Shown: positions 16,645-26,697 of the stretch, one piece after another
Layout of the letters: each line of letters opens with the position of its first letter
Numbering within the stretch: position 1 is the stretch's first letter
Origin: Rhodospirillaceae bacterium
Lineage (GTDB): Bacteria > Pseudomonadota > Alphaproteobacteria > DSM-16000 > Inquilinaceae
NCBI GenBank assembly: GCA_020638575.1
Contig: JACKIH010000003.1
Location: 1-64,000, forward strand
Reading direction: 5' to 3'
Length of the DNA: 64,000 bases
Notes under the pieces: generated by a model
The model's input: the letters and a program-made list of their open reading frames with translations, nothing else
Told to the model about the DNA's origin: nothing
Database searches by the model: none
Made by a program: the position numbers and the translations under genes

Positions 16645-17694
16645 ATGGCCACCATCCGGGATGTTGCGCGCCGCGCCGGGGTGTCGATCGCCACGGTGTC
16701 GCGGGTGGTCAACGAACAGCCGGGGATCCGGCCGGAAACCCGCGCGCGCGTGCACGACGCCATCGACGAGCTGAGCTTCCGCCCCAATGCCATCGGCCGC
16801 AGCCTCAAGGCCGGCACCTCCCGCGTGCTCGGCGTGATGGTGCCGACGCTGGCCAACCCGGTGTTCGCCGAAGCGGTGGAGGGTCTGCAGCACGAAGCGC
16901 GCAAGGCCGGCTACGGGGTGATGGTGACGACCTCCGACTACGATGCCGATACCGAGCGCGCGGCGGTGGAAACGCTGATGATCGGCCGGGTGGACGCGCT
17001 GGTCCTGACGGTGCGAGACGCCGCCGATGCCGCCACGCGGGCATGGCTGGACGCCATCGATCGCCCGGTGGTGCTGATCTACAACGAGCCCGGCAGCCGC
17101 CCGACGGTGACGGTGGACAACGCCGCTGCCGGGGCCGCCGCTGCGGAGATGTTCGTCCGCCTCGGCCACAGCCGCCTCGCCGTGGTGGCCGGCAGTCTCA
17201 CCGGGTCGGACCGGTCGCGCGCCCGCTGGCTCGGCTTCGCCAACGCGTTGCAGGCGCAAGGCTGTCCGCCGCCGGTGAAGGTGGAGATCCCGTTCCACCA
17301 GACCGACCTGGGCCAGGCGATCGCCGACCTGATGGCGGGCGACGCGCCGCCCACCGGGCTATTCTGCTCCAACGACCTCATCGCCATGCGCACCATGGCG
17401 GCACTGAGGGAGCTTGGCCTCGGCGTGCCGGGCGACGTCTCGGTCATGGGGTTCGACGGCATCGCCACCTGCCGCTTGCTCCACCCCAGCCTCAGCACCG
17501 TCTCCCAGCCATCGCGGACCATGGGTGAAGCCGCCGCCACCCTGGTCTTGAAGGAACTCGCGGGCGGTGTGGCAGAGCCCTTCACGATCCTGCCACACCG
17601 CCTTGTCGAGGGCGGCTCCGTTGGTCCGCCGCCAAGGGCGGCCCAGCGGGGTCCGACCACATCCCCGACAGAGAGAGGAGTACCATCCACATGA
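16645..17694 (+). CDS. LacI-family transcriptional regulator
   Basis: The 349-residue protein starts with a classic LacI helix-turn-helix (ATIRDVARRAGVSIATVSRVV, residues 2-22) and hinge helix (NAIGRSLKAGTS). A periplasmic-binding-protein-like effector domain follows (VLGVMVPTLANPVF, TGLFCSNDLIAM, VSVMGFDGIA). It has an extended ~25-residue tail rich in Pro and Arg. Its TGA overlaps the ATG of the importer binding-protein gene, so it is the first gene of that operon. The ligand is probably what the importer carries. Confidence 0.93.
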   Translation: MATIRDVARRAGVSIATVSRVVNEQPGIRPETRARVHDAIDELSFRPNAIGRSLKAGTSRVLGVMVPTLANPVFAEAVEGLQHEARKAGYGVMVTTSDYDADTERAAVETLMIGRVDALVLTVRDAADAATRAWLDAIDRPVVLIYNEPGSRPTVTVDNAAAGAAAAEMFVRLGHSRLAVVAGSLTGSDRSRARWLGFANALQAQGCPPPVKVEIPFHQTDLGQAIADLMAGDAPPTGLFCSNDLIAMRTMAALRELGLGVPGDVSVMGFDGIATCRLLHPSLSTVSQPSRTMGEAAATLVLKELAGGVAEPFTILPHRLVEGGSVGPPPRAAQRGPTTSPTERGVPST

Positions 17695-18705
17695 TGCGCC
17701 TGTCCCTCCTGGCCGCCGGCGCGGCCACAGCGCTTGTGCTCGCAGCCGCACCGGCCGCCGCCCAGCGCGAGGCGATCTGCTACAACTGCCCGCCGGAATG
17801 GGCCGATTGGGCGAGCATGCTGGAGGCCATCGAGGCCAATCTCGGCATCAGCCTGCCCCACGACAACAAGAACAGCGGCCAGACGCTGGCCCAGTTGCTG
17901 GCGGAGCGCGACAACCCGGTGGCCGACGTCGCCTACTACGGCGTCACCTTCGGCATCCAGGCGGCCGAGGAAGGGGTGGCCGCCAGCTACCAGCCGGCCC
18001 ACGGCGAGGAGATCCCCGACGGTCTCCACGACCCGGACTGGCGCTGGTTCACCATCCACTACGGCACGCTGGGCTTCTTCGTGAACACCGAGGCGCTGGG
18101 CGACGTGCCGGTGCCGCAGAGCTTCGCCGACCTGCTGGACCCGCAATACGAAGGCATGGTGGGCTATCTCGACCCCACCTCGGCCTTTGTCGCTGCGCTA
18201 CGCCGGGGCGGTGGCGGCCAACCTCGCCATGGGCGGCACGCTGGACGATTTCGGACCGGGGCTGGAGTATTTTGCGGCCCTGCGGAAGAACGATCCGATC
18301 GTGCCGTTGCAGACCTCCTACGCCCGCGTGCTCTCCGGCGAGATTCCGATCCTGTTCGACTACGACTTCAACGCCTACCGCGCCATCTATGACGACGAAG
18401 CGCCGGTGACGTTCGTCATCCCGGCGGAAGGCACCATCGTGGTGCCCTACGTGATGAGCCTGGTGGCCGGCGCCCCGCACGAGGCGGAAGGCCGCGAGAT
18501 CCTCGACTTCATCATGTCCGACGAGGGCCAGGCGATCTGGGCCAACGCCTATCTGCGCCCGGTGCGCGAGGCGGCCCTGAGCGAGGAGGTGGCGGCCCGC
18601 TTCCTGCCGGCCGAAGATTATGCCCGCGCCCATCCCATCGACTATGCCCGCATGGCCGAGGTGCAGGCCGAGTTCGTCGATGCCTACCGCGCCGCCGTGC
18701 AGTGA
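17691..18705 (+). pseudogene. ABC substrate-binding protein, frameshifted
   Basis: The first frame encodes a signal peptide (residues 1-25, cleaved near AAAQ) and a family-1 type extracellular binding protein with a CYNC cysteine pair, up to YLDPTSAFVAA. The second half continues in another frame from about 18187 (YAGAVAANLAMGGTLDD to the end, with SYARVLSGEIPILFDYDFNAYR). Deleting one base near 18198 restores one open frame of about 338 codons. Codon bias stays typical on both sides, so the shift is recent or a sequence error. The GAGAGAGGAG site at 17671-17680 supports the ATG at 17691. Confidence 0.85.
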
Positions 18706-18798
18706 AACCCGACGTGCGACCTGGAGCCTGCGGGGGACCGGCGGTACGCCACCGGCCCCTCGCGGGATCCGCACCGCCGTTCTGAGGACCCCGGTTCC

Positions 18799-19614
18799 GT
18801 GATCTCCCGCCTCACCCTGGTCGCCGTCCTGGCGCCCGCCGTGGCCTTCGCCTTCGCCTTCTTCCTGCTGCCGCTGGGCCAGCTCGTGCTGATCGGTGCC
18901 AGCGGCGAGGAGGGGCTGGCCAGCTATTGGCGGGTGGTGAGCGACCGGCTCTATCTCACCAGCCTCGCCAACACCGTGCTGCTGGCCGGCGGCGTCACCC
19001 TGGCGACGCTGGCCATCGCCGCGGTGGTGGGACCGTTCCTGGCGCAGAACCGCTTTTTCGGCCGGTCGCTGCTGGTGGCGCTGCTCACCTTTCCGCTGGC
19101 CTTCCCCGGCGTGGTGGTGGGTTTCCTCGTCATCCTCACCGCCGGCCGGCAGGGGCTGATCAACGAGATCTCGCGCTGGCTCACCGGCGACCGGCTGGTG
19201 TTCGCCTATTCGCTGGCCGGGCTGTTCTTCGGCTACCTCTACTTTTCCATCCCGCGGGTGGTGCTGACGGTGATGGCGGCGGCCGACAAGCTGGACCGTG
19301 CCACCATCGAAGCCGCCCGCTCGCTGGGCGCGTCGCCCCTGGCAGTGGCGCGCGACGTGGTGCTGCCGGCGCTCAAACCCGCCTTCATCGCGTCGGGCGC
19401 CATCTGCTTTGCCACCGCCATGGGGGCGTTCGGCACCGCCTTCACTCTGGCGACGGACATCACCGTGCTGCCCATGACGATCTATACGGAGTTCACGCTG
19501 GGCGCGAACCTGTCCATGGCCGCTGCACTCAGCGTGTTTCTCGGCCTCGTTACCTGGCTGGTGCTGCTGGCGGCGCGCCGCTCGGCCGGCGCCACCGTGG
19601 CCGCGGCGGGATAG
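18799..19614 (+). CDS. ABC transporter permease (first)
   Basis: The 271-residue inner-membrane protein starts with GTG and has about six spans, with an EAA motif at EAARSLGASPLAVARDVVLP around residues 172-191. It resembles the CysU/PotB-type permeases found with family-1 binding proteins for iron, polyamines or phosphonates. This is the only importer gene of the operon read in one intact frame. The next permease follows 15 bp later. Confidence 0.9.
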   Translation: MISRLTLVAVLAPAVAFAFAFFLLPLGQLVLIGASGEEGLASYWRVVSDRLYLTSLANTVLLAGGVTLATLAIAAVVGPFLAQNRFFGRSLLVALLTFPLAFPGVVVGFLVILTAGRQGLINEISRWLTGDRLVFAYSLAGLFFGYLYFSIPRVVLTVMAAADKLDRATIEAARSLGASPLAVARDVVLPALKPAFIASGAICFATAMGAFGTAFTLATDITVLPMTIYTEFTLGANLSMAAALSVFLGLVTWLVLLAARRSAGATVAAAG

Positions 19615-19629
19615 GGGGAGGACAGCCAA

Positions 19630-20445
19630 ATGCAGCGCCGCTGGCCCTTCTTCTTGTCGCTGGCCGCCTGCCTGGTGGTGGCGGCCTTCCTGATCGTCCC
19701 TATGGTGCTGTCGATCCTGGCCGGCATCAGCGAGAACTTCGCCCATGGCCTCCGGGACGGCGTCACCCTGCGCTGGGTGGGAGAGGTGTGGCGGCTCTAT
19801 GCCGACACCATCTTCTTGTCGCTGCAGATCGCACTGGCCACCCTGGTGGCGACGGTCCTGCTGGGCGTGCCGACCGCCTACGGGCTGGCGCGCGCGCCGG
19901 GGCGTGGCGCGGGTGATCGAAGAAGCGCTGGTGCTGCCGCTGGCGGTCCCCGGCCTCGCCATCGCGCTGGCGCTGATCGTCACCTATGGCGGCGTCACCG
20001 GCTTTCGCCAGAGCTGGCTGTTCATCCTGGTGGGCCACGTGATCTTCACATTGCCCTTCATGGTGCGTGCGGTGCTGGCGGTGATGCTGTCGTCCAATCT
20101 GCGGGTGCTGGAGGAGGGCGCGGCCAGCCTCGGCGCCGGGCCGATGACGCGCTTCCTGACCGTGGTGGTGCCCAACGCCGCGCCCGGCATCCTGGCGGGT
20201 GCGCTGATGGTGGTCACGCTCTCCATCGGCGAGTTCAACCTCACCTGGATGCTGGCCACGCCGCGCACGAAGACGCTGCCCATCGGGCTTGCAAACTCCT
20301 ATGCCTCCATGCGCCTGAGATCGCCAGCGCCTACACGCTGGTGTTCTTCGTGATGGCGGTGCCGCTGCTGCTGGCCCTGCAGCGCTGGGCCGATCCCAGG
20401 CGCCAGAGGCGGCGCCGGCCGGTGGCGGCGGAGGGTGCGCAATGA
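19630..20445 (+). pseudogene. ABC transporter permease (second), two compensating frameshifts
   Basis: Reading starts at 19630 (QRRWPFFLSLAACLVV) and keeps family likeness to about 19900 (PTAYGLARA). It shifts by +1 into the frame of RVIEEALVLPLAVPG through SYASMRL, including an EAA-like EEGAASLGAGPMTRFLTVVVP, then returns near 20318 to the first frame (EIASAYTLVFFVMAVPLL). The second shift looks like one missing G in CTGAGATC, where CTGGAGATC would give SMRLEIASAY. The gene's ends are in phase with the next gene (ATGA overlap). Confidence 0.85.
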
Positions 20446-21501
20446 CCGGTCCCGTCGCCATCACGCTCACCGCCGTCGCCAAGACGTTTGCCGACGGCAC
20501 CCGCGCGCTGCGTCCGCTGGATCTGGAAATCCGTGCCGGCGAGCGCCTGGCGGTGCTGGGTCCGTCCGGTTGCGGCAAGACCACGCTGCTCCGCCTGATT
20601 GCCGGGCTGGAGCGCCCCGATCCCGGCGGCCAGGGTGCGGTTCGGCGAGTTGGACGTAACGCCGTTGCCCATCGAAAAGCGCGGTGTCGGCATGGTGTTC
20701 CAGAGCTACGCACTGTTTCCCAACATGTCGGTGGCCGGCAATGTCGGCTACGGCCTGCGCCTGCGTCGCCTGCCGCGCCCGGAGCGCGAGGCGCGGGTGG
20801 AGCGCATGCTGGAGCTGGTGCGCATCCCCGGCCTGGCCGACCGGCGGGTCGACCAGATTTCCGGCGGCCAGCGCCAGCGCGTGGCGCTTGCCCGGGCGCT
20901 GGCGGTGGAACCCCGCATCCTGCTGCTGGACGAACCGCTGACGGCACTCGATGCCGGCCTGCGCGAGGAGCTGCGGGCGGAACTCCACGAGTTGCTGTCG
21001 CGCCTCGCGGTGACGGCGCTCTATGTCACCCACGACCAGGCTGAGGCCATGTCGCTGGGCGACCGGGTGGTGGTGATGGACCACGGCCGCATCGCCCAGA
21101 TCGGCACGCCGCAGGAGATCTACCACCGCCCCGCGGACGGCTTCGTGGCCGGCTTCGTCGGCCAGTTGAACCGGGTGGCGGGTACGGCGACAGCGGCCGG
21201 CCTTGTCACCACGGCCGGCACCGTCCCCTGCGGCGCCCTAAGCCCTGGCGCCGGCGTGTTCGGCTTCCGCCCGGAGCGTGCGTGCCTCGTCTCCGATGGC
21301 GCGGGACTTGCCGGCATCGTCACCGCCGCCTTCTTTCTGGGCGACCGCTTGCGCCTGCGCATTGCGCTTACCGGTGGCGAGATCATACAGCTCGACCACC
21401 CTGGCCACCGCGACATCGCTGCCGGCGCGGCGGTGACGGTGGCGGTCGATCCCGATGCCTGGTTCCCGGTCGAAGCGGCCGGGATGGAGCCCCTCCCATG
21501 A
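20442..21501 (+). pseudogene. ABC transporter ATP-binding protein, frameshifted
   Basis: The first frame encodes the N-terminus through Walker A (GPSGCGKTT) and LIAGLERPDPGG. At about 20630 the frame shifts by one base. The rest reads VRFGELDVTPLPIEKRG, Q loop VFQSYALFPNMS, signature ISGGQRQR, Walker B ILLLDEPL and YVTHDQAEAM, plus a C-terminal TOBE-like domain. The complete protein would be near 353 residues, typical for PotA/CysA-type ATPases. Its stop overlaps the start of the metallophosphoesterase gene. Confidence 0.85.
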
Positions 21502-22313
21502 CGTTGATTGCTCAGATTTCCGATGCCCATATCAAGGCGCCGGGGAAGCTCGCCTACGGCCGGGTGGACACCGCAACCGCCCTGGCCCGCGCGGTGGAGA
21601 CCGTCAACGCGCTCGATCCCCAGCCTGACCTGGTGGTGGTCTCCGGCGATCTGGTGGATGGCGGCGGCGCGGCGGAATACGCCCACTTGCTGGATCTGTT
21701 GACGCCCCTGCGCGCGCCTTTGCGCGCCGTGCCCGGCAACCACGACCTGCGCGGGCCCTTGCGGGCGGCATTGTCCGCGCGCTGTGCGCTGGCACCGGGC
21801 GAGGGGGCGGTGGACTGGGTGGAAGACTTGGCCGAGGCCCGCGTGGTCGGGCTCGACAGCTCGGTGGCCGGCGGCGGCCACGGGCTGCTGGAGGAAGCGA
21901 GCTTGGCGCTGCTGGGACGCGCCCTGGCGGAGCGGCAGGACGTGCCGGTGCTGATCGTCCTGCACCACCCGCCGGTGCGCCTGAACATCCCCGGCATGGA
22001 CGCTGACAACCTGCGTAATTCCGAAGCCCTGGCCGAACTGGTGCGCCCCCATGGCGGGCGCGTGGCCATCGCCTGCGGCCACCTCCATCGGTCGGCCTCC
22101 ACGGTGTTTGCCGGCGCGCTGGTGACCGTTGCCCCCGGCGTCAGCCACGCCGTCTTGCGGACGGCCGAGCCGCCGGTGCGCTTCGTCATGGAGCCGCCGG
22201 GCTATGTGCTGCACAGCCTGATCGACCGCGCCTGGACGGCGGAAACCTGCCCGGTGGGCCGGTTCGACGGCCCCTATCCCTTCCGCAGGGCCGATGGCGG
22301 GTTCATCGATTAA
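21498..22313 (+). CDS. Calcineurin-like metallophosphoesterase (class III phosphodiesterase)
   Basis: The 271-residue protein has the full set of metal-binding motifs: ISDAHI (Asp9, His11), VVSGDLVD (Asp51), VPGNHD (Asn81, His82), VLHHPP and ACGHLHRS. Family members hydrolyse cyclic nucleotides or glycerophosphodiesters (CpdA/GpdQ type). As the last gene of an importer operon, overlapping the ATPase stop (ATGA), it may cleave an imported phosphodiester; the substrate is inferred. It is intact although three upstream genes are frameshifted. Confidence 0.9.
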   Translation: MTLIAQISDAHIKAPGKLAYGRVDTATALARAVETVNALDPQPDLVVVSGDLVDGGGAAEYAHLLDLLTPLRAPLRAVPGNHDLRGPLRAALSARCALAPGEGAVDWVEDLAEARVVGLDSSVAGGGHGLLEEASLALLGRALAERQDVPVLIVLHHPPVRLNIPGMDADNLRNSEALAELVRPHGGRVAIACGHLHRSASTVFAGALVTVAPGVSHAVLRTAEPPVRFVMEPPGYVLHSLIDRAWTAETCPVGRFDGPYPFRRADGGFID

Positions 22314-22451
22314 GGCTGGGCGCAAGCCAACGGATTCTGTTTATAATTCATTTAGTTATAGGTGTTTCTTAAGTTTACGTGGAGATCGTGCGCCATCTCC
22401 GCGAAAGCCGAGATCTTATTGAATTCGTTGAAATCTGAGTCCAGTGCGCCG

Positions 22452-22913
22452 CTACGGTCCCCGGTCCTTCACCGCTTCCATCGCCACGAAAGTGCTGGTC
22501 TGCGCCACATGGGGCAGGGCGGACAGCCTCTGGCCCAGGATCGCCCGGTAGGCCGAGATATCCCGCGTGCGCACCTTCAGCAGGTAATCGAAGCTGCCCG
22601 CGATCATGTGGCATTCCTCGATCTCAGGCACCGCGCGCGCAGCCTGGTTGAACGCCGCCAGGGCCGGGGCGGTGGTGTCGTCCAGCTTCACCTGGACAAA
22701 CGCGATGTGGGCGGCCCCCAGGCTCACGGCGTCCAGGATGGCGCGGTAGCCGCGGATGATCCCGGTTTCCTCCAGCCGCCGCATGCGCGCCTGGCAGGGC
22801 GACTTGGTGAGGCCGACGCGGCGCGCCAGTTCCGTCACCGTCACCCGGCCGTGGGCGGCCAGCTCGTCGAGGATGCGCCGGTCGATCTGGTCGATTGTCC
22901 TGTCAGGCGGCAT
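22452..22913 (-). CDS. putR: Lrp/AsnC-type regulator, probable proline activator PutR
   Basis: The 153-residue protein has an Lrp helix-turn-helix (IDRRILDELAAHGRVTV, TELARRVGLTKSPCQARMRRLEE) and a C-terminal RAM ligand domain (IEECHMIAGSFDYLLKVRTRDI). Lrp-type genes divergent from putA encode proline-responsive activators in alphaproteobacteria, and this one is divergent from putA with 130 bp between starts. The ATG at 22913 fits family length; a TTG at 22979 is an alternative. Confidence 0.88.
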   Translation of the reverse strand: MPPDRTIDQIDRRILDELAAHGRVTVTELARRVGLTKSPCQARMRRLEETGIIRGYRAILDAVSLGAAHIAFVQVKLDDTTAPALAAFNQAARAVPEIEECHMIAGSFDYLLKVRTRDISAYRAILGQRLSALPHVAQTSTFVAMEAVKDRGP

Positions 22914-22942
22914 TTGCGAAGGCCATCCGGAAAGATCTGAGG

Positions 22943-22958
22943 GATTTCGCAGGAAATC
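22943..22958. promoter_or_regulatory. Candidate PutR operator
   Basis: A perfect inverted repeat GATTTC-GCAG-GAAATC sits in the putR-putA divergent region. Its size and position suit an Lrp-family dimer site controlling both genes. Assignment is inferred from location. Confidence 0.5.
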
Positions 22959-23043
22959 GGTCTTCACGCGGGCCGTCAATCGGGACCACCGCCTGACCGG
23001 TCCGGGCTACACTCGCCAAACTGCGGGTCTTAGGAGGTGCGCG

Positions 23044-26000
23044 ATGGCCGATGGCGGGGGTTCCGGTGTGCAACTGCGTGCGGCGGTGCGCGCGCTCACG
23101 CGGCCCGACGAAGCGGTGGTGCTCGACCGGCTGATGGCTCAGGCGCGCCTGGACCCCGAAGCGCGCAAGCGCATCTCCGCCCGCGCCGCCGATCTGGTGC
23201 GCACGGTGCGCAAGCGCTCCAGCCCGCGGCTGATGGAGGTGTTCCTCGCCGAATACGGCCTGTCGACCCGCGAGGGCGTCGCCCTCATGTGCCTTGCCGA
23301 AGCGCTGCTCCGGGTGCCCGATGCCGAGACCATCGATGCCCTGATCGAAGACAAGATCGCCCCCAGCGACTGGGGCAAGCACCTGGGCCATTCCACCTCC
23401 TCGCTGGTCAACGCGTCGACCTGGGCACTGATGCTCACCGGCAAGGTGCTGAAGGAGGAGGACGCCAAGCCCGACGGCAAAGGCGAGGGTGGCGTCGTCG
23501 GCGCCCTGCGTGGTGCCGTGAAGCGGCTGGGCGAGCCGATGATCCGCCGTGCCGTCGGCCAGGCGATGAAGGAACTGGGCCGCCAGTTCGTGCTCGGCCG
23601 CACCATCGACGAAGCGCTGAAGCGCGCCCAGGAATGGGAGAAGAAGGGCTACACCTACTCCTACGACATGCTGGGCGAAGCCGCCCGCACCGATGGCGAT
23701 GCCAGGCGCTACCACCTCGCCTACACCCAGGCGATCACCACGCTGGCCAAGGTCGGCGTCGGCCAGCCGCGGGCCGCCCGGCCGGAAATCTCCGTCAAGC
23801 TGTCAGCCCTCCATCCGCGCTACGAAACCGCCCAGCGCGACCGCGTGATGGCCGAACTGGTCGGCCGGCTGCGCTCGCTGGCCCTGCTGGCGGCGTCGGT
23901 CGGCGTCGGCCTCAATGTCGATGCGGAGGAAGCCGACCGGCTGGACCTGTCGCTGGACGTGATCGAAGCGGTGGTGTCGGACCCCGCGCTGGCGGGCTGG
24001 GACGGCTTCGGCATCGCCGTGCAAGCCTACGGGCCGCGCGCCCTGCCGGTGATCGACTGGATCTACGACCTGGCCGGGACGGCCAAGCGCCGGCTGATGG
24101 TGCGCCTGGTGAAGGGCGCCTACTGGGACACCGAGATCAAGCGCGCCCAGGCCAAGGGGCTGGACGGCTTTCCCGTCTTCACCCGCAAGACCACCACGGA
24201 CATCAGCTACATCGCCTGTGCCCGCCGCCTCTTGGACGGGCGCGACCGCCTCTACCCGCAATTCGCCACCCACAACGCCCACACCGCCGCCGCGGTGCTG
24301 GAGATGGCGGGCGACGACCGCCAGGGCTTCGAGCTGCAGCGCCTGCACGGCATGGGCGAAAGCCTGCATGCCGCGGTGAAGGAGACCGAAGGGAACCGCT
24401 GCCGCATCTACGCCCCCGTCGGCGCCCATCGCGACCTGCTTGCCTATCTGGTGCGGCGCCTGCTGGAGAACGGTGCCAACAGTTCCTTCGTCAACCAGAT
24501 CGTGGATCTGGCCATCGCACCTGAAACCATCGCCGCCGACCCGTTCGCCGTGGCGGAAGGCTGGCAGGGCCGCGCCGCCCATCCGAGGATCAAGCCGCCG
24601 CCGCGTCTCTATGAACCGGACCGGAAAAACTCCCGCGGTTGGGACCTGGCCGAACCGGCCGACCTGGCAGCGCTGGAGACGCTGCGGGCTCCCTACCGGG
24701 CGGCAAGCTGGACCGCCGCCTCGCTGCTGGCGGCGGAGGGAAGCGGCGGTGATGAGCGCGTGGTGCGCAATCCCGCCAACCCGGGCGACGAAGTGGGCCG
24801 GGTGACCGAAGCCACCGGTGCCGATGTGGCCCAGGCGGTCGATGCCGCGGTGGCGGCCGCCATCCCCTGGGCGAACCGCCCGGCCGAGGCGCGCGCGGCG
24901 ATCCTGGAACGCGCCGCGGAGCTTTATGAAACCCATGCCGGCGAGCTGTTCGCGCTGTGCGCTCGCGAAGCTGGCAAGACGGTCGGCGACGCGGTGGCCG
25001 AACTGCGCGAGGCGGTCGACTTCCTCTACTACTACGCCGCGGAGGCCCGGCGCCTGGGCGAAGCCGCCCGCGGTTGCGGCGTGTTTGCCTGCATCTCGCC
25101 GTGGAACTTCCCGCTCGCCATCTTTACCGGCCAGGTCGCCGCGGCCCTGGCGGCCGGCAATGCGGTGGTGGCCAAGCCGGCCGAACAGACGCCGCTGATC
25201 GCCCACCGCGCCGTCACCCTGCTGCACGAAGCAGGCGTGCCGCGCGACATCCTGCAACTGGTGATCGGCGACGGCCCCACGGTGGGGGCCGCCCTCTCCG
25301 CCGACCGCCAGATCGCCGGGCTGTGTTTCACCGGCTCGCTGGAGACCGCCCAGGCGATCCACCGCACGCTGGCGCTGGCGGCCACGCCGGAAGCACCGCT
25401 GATCGCGGAGACCGGCGGGCTCAACGCCATGATCGTGGACAGCACGGCCCTGCCCGAACAGTCGGTGGTGGATATCCTGGCCTCGGCCTTCCAGAGTGCC
25501 GGCCAGCGCTGTTCGGCCCTGCGTATCCTCTACGTCCAGGCCGACATCTACGACCGCGTGGTCGGCATGCTGCGCGGCGCCATGGACCTGCTGCAGATCG
25601 GCGATCCGTGGGACCTGGCCACAGATGTCGGCCCGGTGATCGATGCCGACGCCAAGGCCAAGATCGACGCGCACATCGCCAAGGCCAGCGCCGAGGAACG
25701 CCTGCTGAAGCAGCTTGAGGTGCCGGAGGACGGGCTGTTCGTCGGCCCCGCGCTGTTGCGCGTGGACGGTATCGCCGACCTGGAGGAGGAGATCTTCGGG
25801 CCCGTCCTGCATGTGGCGCGCTTCCAGGCGGACGAGATCGACGCCGTCGTCGATGCCATCAACGCCAAGGGCTACGGCCTCACCTTCGGGCTGCACACCC
25901 GTATCGACGACCGGGTGCAGCAGGTGGTGGAACGCATCCGCGTCGGCAACATCTACGTCAACCGCAACCAGATCGGCGCCATCGTCGGTTCCCAACCCTT

Positions 26001-26625
26001 CGGCGGCGAGGGCCTGTCGGGCACCGGCCCCAAGGCCGGCGGACCGGACTATGTGGCCCGCTTCTGCCACGCCCATCTGGGGCCGGGTGCCTGGGGCGAC
26101 GACGATCCGGTGAACGTCATGGTGGGGGGCCGGGCGGCGGCCGATCCCGCGGCGGTGCAGACGCGGTTGGACACGCTGAAGCGGCCGGCCGACGCTCCCT
26201 TGTTCGTCTCCGACCTGCCGGGACCGACGGGGGAGACCAACCGGCTCTCCACCTATCCGCGCGGCGTCGTGCTGTGCCTCGGGCCGGGGGCGGAGGCGGC
26301 GGCCCAGCAGGCGGCGCTTGCCAAGGCGCAGGGGTGCACGCCGGTGATGGTGGCACCCGGCGTGGTGGACGGGGACATCGCCGGGGTGAACGGCCGCCTC
26401 GATCCCACCGCACTGGCCAGCCTCTCCGGTTTCGATGCCGTGCTGTTCTGGGGCACCATCGCCGAACGCCGGGCGGCGCGCCGTGCGCTGGCGCGGCGCC
26501 CCGGTCCGATCCTGCCGCTGATCCAGGAAGCGGAGCCCGCCAGCGCGCTGAGGCTGGAGCGCCATCTCTGCGTCGACACCACGGCGTCGGGGGGCAACGC
26601 CTCGCTGCTGGCGGAGTCGAGTTGA
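23044..26625 (+). CDS. putA: Bifunctional proline dehydrogenase / P5C dehydrogenase
   Basis: The 1193-residue enzyme oxidises proline to glutamate. Residues ~150-520 are the FAD-dependent proline dehydrogenase barrel (VRLVKGAYWDTEIK around Lys357; LRRLLENGANSSFV near its end). The aldehyde dehydrogenase part follows, with Glu789 in AETGGLNA and nucleophile Cys823 in SAGQRCSALR. A C-terminal domain beyond residue 1060 matches the extra domain of type-B PutA. The ribbon-helix-helix DNA-binding domain of E. coli PutA is absent, consistent with control by PutR. AGGAGG 6 bp upstream fixes the ATG. Confidence 0.97.
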   Translation: MADGGGSGVQLRAAVRALTRPDEAVVLDRLMAQARLDPEARKRISARAADLVRTVRKRSSPRLMEVFLAEYGLSTREGVALMCLAEALLRVPDAETIDALIEDKIAPSDWGKHLGHSTSSLVNASTWALMLTGKVLKEEDAKPDGKGEGGVVGALRGAVKRLGEPMIRRAVGQAMKELGRQFVLGRTIDEALKRAQEWEKKGYTYSYDMLGEAARTDGDARRYHLAYTQAITTLAKVGVGQPRAARPEISVKLSALHPRYETAQRDRVMAELVGRLRSLALLAASVGVGLNVDAEEADRLDLSLDVIEAVVSDPALAGWDGFGIAVQAYGPRALPVIDWIYDLAGTAKRRLMVRLVKGAYWDTEIKRAQAKGLDGFPVFTRKTTTDISYIACARRLLDGRDRLYPQFATHNAHTAAAVLEMAGDDRQGFELQRLHGMGESLHAAVKETEGNRCRIYAPVGAHRDLLAYLVRRLLENGANSSFVNQIVDLAIAPETIAADPFAVAEGWQGRAAHPRIKPPPRLYEPDRKNSRGWDLAEPADLAALETLRAPYRAASWTAASLLAAEGSGGDERVVRNPANPGDEVGRVTEATGADVAQAVDAAVAAAIPWANRPAEARAAILERAAELYETHAGELFALCAREAGKTVGDAVAELREAVDFLYYYAAEARRLGEAARGCGVFACISPWNFPLAIFTGQVAAALAAGNAVVAKPAEQTPLIAHRAVTLLHEAGVPRDILQLVIGDGPTVGAALSADRQIAGLCFTGSLETAQAIHRTLALAATPEAPLIAETGGLNAMIVDSTALPEQSVVDILASAFQSAGQRCSALRILYVQADIYDRVVGMLRGAMDLLQIGDPWDLATDVGPVIDADAKAKIDAHIAKASAEERLLKQLEVPEDGLFVGPALLRVDGIADLEEEIFGPVLHVARFQADEIDAVVDAINAKGYGLTFGLHTRIDDRVQQVVERIRVGNIYVNRNQIGAIVGSQPFGGEGLSGTGPKAGGPDYVARFCHAHLGPGAWGDDDPVNVMVGGRAAADPAAVQTRLDTLKRPADAPLFVSDLPGPTGETNRLSTYPRGVVLCLGPGAEAAAQQAALAKAQGCTPVMVAPGVVDGDIAGVNGRLDPTALASLSGFDAVLFWGTIAERRAARRALARRPGPILPLIQEAEPASALRLERHLCVDTTASGGNASLLAESS

Positions 26626-26697
26626 GAGGTCCGGCGGTTTCGGCGGGGGTCGGTGGATGCTAAGCACTCTGCCAAACCCCGTGCCCCCGGAGGCCCG

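Noticed and set aside
20300..20330. Programmed frameshifting as explanation for the permease gene
   Set aside because: There is no slippery heptamer with a downstream structure, and the family sequence resumes exactly if one G is added, so mutation or sequence error is simpler.
17691..22313. LacI-controlled importer as a sugar transporter
   Set aside because: Binding protein, permeases and ATPase resemble the iron/polyamine/phosphonate group, not sugar importers, and a phosphoesterase ends the operon.
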